Shown here: positions 63,352 through 64,000 of the stretch, in pieces | Numbering within the stretch: the stretch's first letter is position 1 | Layout: every line of letters starts with the position of its first letter | Origin: Candidatus Hydrogenedentota bacterium | Lineage (GTDB): Bacteria > Hydrogenedentota > Hydrogenedentia > Hydrogenedentales > JAEUWI01 | DNA: 64,000 bases | Reading direction: 5' to 3' | Assembly (NCBI GenBank): GCA_019637335.1 | Contig: JAHBVV010000009.1 | Span: 1 to 64,000, forward strand | The notes under the pieces: generated by a model | What the model saw: only the letters and a program-made list of their open reading frames with translations | Databases searched by the model: none | What the model was told of the DNA's origin: nothing | Made by a program: the position numbers and the translations under genes

Positions 63352-64000
63352 TTATTTCCAGGGCGGCGTTTCGGGGAGGTACGTTTCGAACTCGGCGATC
63401 ACCTTCGCCTCGTAGTCGCCGGCATACTCGCCCGCGAAGAACTTATCGAGGGCCTCATCGTGGAAGCGCTTCCAGGACGCGTCTTCGTGGCCGGGATTGA
63501 TCGGGTAGAAAAGCACGCCATTCGCCTCGGCCGCTTTCCGATCACCCGGGGCGTCGCCCACCATGATAATGTGCGACTTCGCGTAGCGGCCCTCGGAGGC
63601 GTAGGCGATGTGTTCGGATTTCTTGCCCTGTTCCTGACCCGCGATGGTGAAGACCAGGTGGGCCATGTTCTGGCCTTCCCACTCTTCGCGCAGCGCCACG
63701 ACCGGCGTGGCCGAGCACACCATCAGATCGGCTTTCGGGCCCGCTTTTTCCAGGGATTCGCGCACGTAGGGGAAGGGGGGCAGCCCGGCGCCGACCACGT
63801 CCTTGACGGTCGCGTTGACGGCTTCGCTCCAGGCCAGCGTGCGGTGCATGTCGAGGTCGTGCAGGCGCGCGCAGTAGGCCTTCAGGGCGGGATTGCCGAG
63901 CATGGATTCGGTCTCGATCCACTTGCGGAGGTTGGGGACGTCCGGCAAGGTCACGCCGCGCGCCTTTACCTCGTCGCGTTCCGCGAGCAGGTCGAAGGTC
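63352..64000 (-). CDS. HAD-family hydrolase, 5' end beyond window
   Basis: The frame runs open to the right edge of the window, so the N-terminus, including HAD motif I (DxDxT), is missing. The visible 216 residues hold the cap-like helical region, motif II VCSATP (Ser/Thr), the motif III lysine region in EQGKKSE and motif IV VGDAPGDRKAAEANG. It is likely a phosphatase or dehalogenase-type enzyme. An in-frame GTG at 63954 is not the true start, since coding continues upstream with TFDLLAERDEVKARG. Confidence 0.8.
   Translation of the reverse strand, partial: TFDLLAERDEVKARGVTLPDVPNLRKWIETESMLGNPALKAYCARLHDLDMHRTLAWSEAVNATVKDVVGAGLPPFPYVRESLEKAGPKADLMVCSATPVVALREEWEGQNMAHLVFTIAGQEQGKKSEHIAYASEGRYAKSHIIMVGDAPGDRKAAEANGVLFYPINPGHEDASWKRFHDEALDKFFAGEYAGDYEAKVIAEFETYLPETPPWK

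Overview
This 64 kb window is high-GC chromosomal DNA from a Gram-negative-type bacterium. It has an outer-membrane secretin with a pilMNOP set, several lipoproteins with LAGC-type lipoboxes, and a sulfatase. Frequent GTG/TTG starts, a metX-metW fusion, a PPi-type phosphofructokinase and multidomain signalling proteins suggest a poorly characterised lineage near Planctomycetota/Hydrogenedentota. That placement is inference; no rRNA or marker comparison could be made. Gene density is high. Most long open frames opposite the real genes are codon-bias shadows. No rRNA, tRNA, CRISPR array or prophage was found.

Layout. 1-594: REP-like inverted repeats without a gene. 595-6857: a DedA-like membrane protein, a short GHKL ATPase, a rhodanese, a sulfatase, and a membrane-thioredoxin-beta-propeller fusion. 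6854-12254: an FMN-riboswitch-controlled riboflavin operon (ribD-ribE-ribBA-DUF2007-ribH) running on into nusB and a PHP phosphoesterase. 12333-18879 (minus): an exported SGNH hydrolase, an exported nitrilase-fold protein, and a 1420-residue coiled-coil protein built from tandem 77-residue units. 19008-21501: a zinc-ribbon/MshEN/HDOD regulator, a Nif11-like small protein and, convergent with it, a SPASM-type protein lacking the radical-SAM cysteine motif. 21502-22239: promoter, candidate 6S-like RNA, terminator, second promoter and a structured leader. 22240-27875: pilM-N-O-P-Q. 27945-30970: esterase, CDGSH protein, ABC-F ATPase. 30977-35232 (minus): the sulfur amino-acid cluster cysK, metY, metX-metW. 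35496-38965: a sugar-type ABC permease and binding protein without an ATPase, plus an unknown exported protein and an ankyrin lipoprotein. 39162-44693: EamA transporter, RNase HI, a hybrid histidine kinase, a D,D-carboxypeptidase. 44731-49599 (minus): ybaB-fmt-rsmB-PASTA protein-rpe and a GlcG-like protein. 49806-55917: hemN, hemG, a RAYT-like transposase with altered catalytic motifs, a membrane-anchored unknown, an SLC13 transporter. 55943-64000 (minus): YcxB-like protein, gnd, DUF4177, PPi-PFK, TPR lipoprotein, LarA-family racemase, pdxB, a nested inverted-repeat element, and a HAD hydrolase cut by the window edge.

How the genes work together. The rib operon supplies FMN/FAD under FMN feedback. 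The minus-strand sulfur cluster makes cysteine and converts homoserine through O-acetylhomoserine to homocysteine. The pil operon encodes the alignment subcomplex and outer-membrane secretin of a type IV pilus or related system. gnd, rpe and PPi-PFK belong to central carbon metabolism. The best candidates for undescribed biology are the 77-residue-repeat membrane protein, the Nif11/degenerate SPASM pair next to an HDOD regulator, the candidate 6S-like RNA and structured pil leader, and the RAYT-like protein with lost catalytic residues in a REP-bearing genome.
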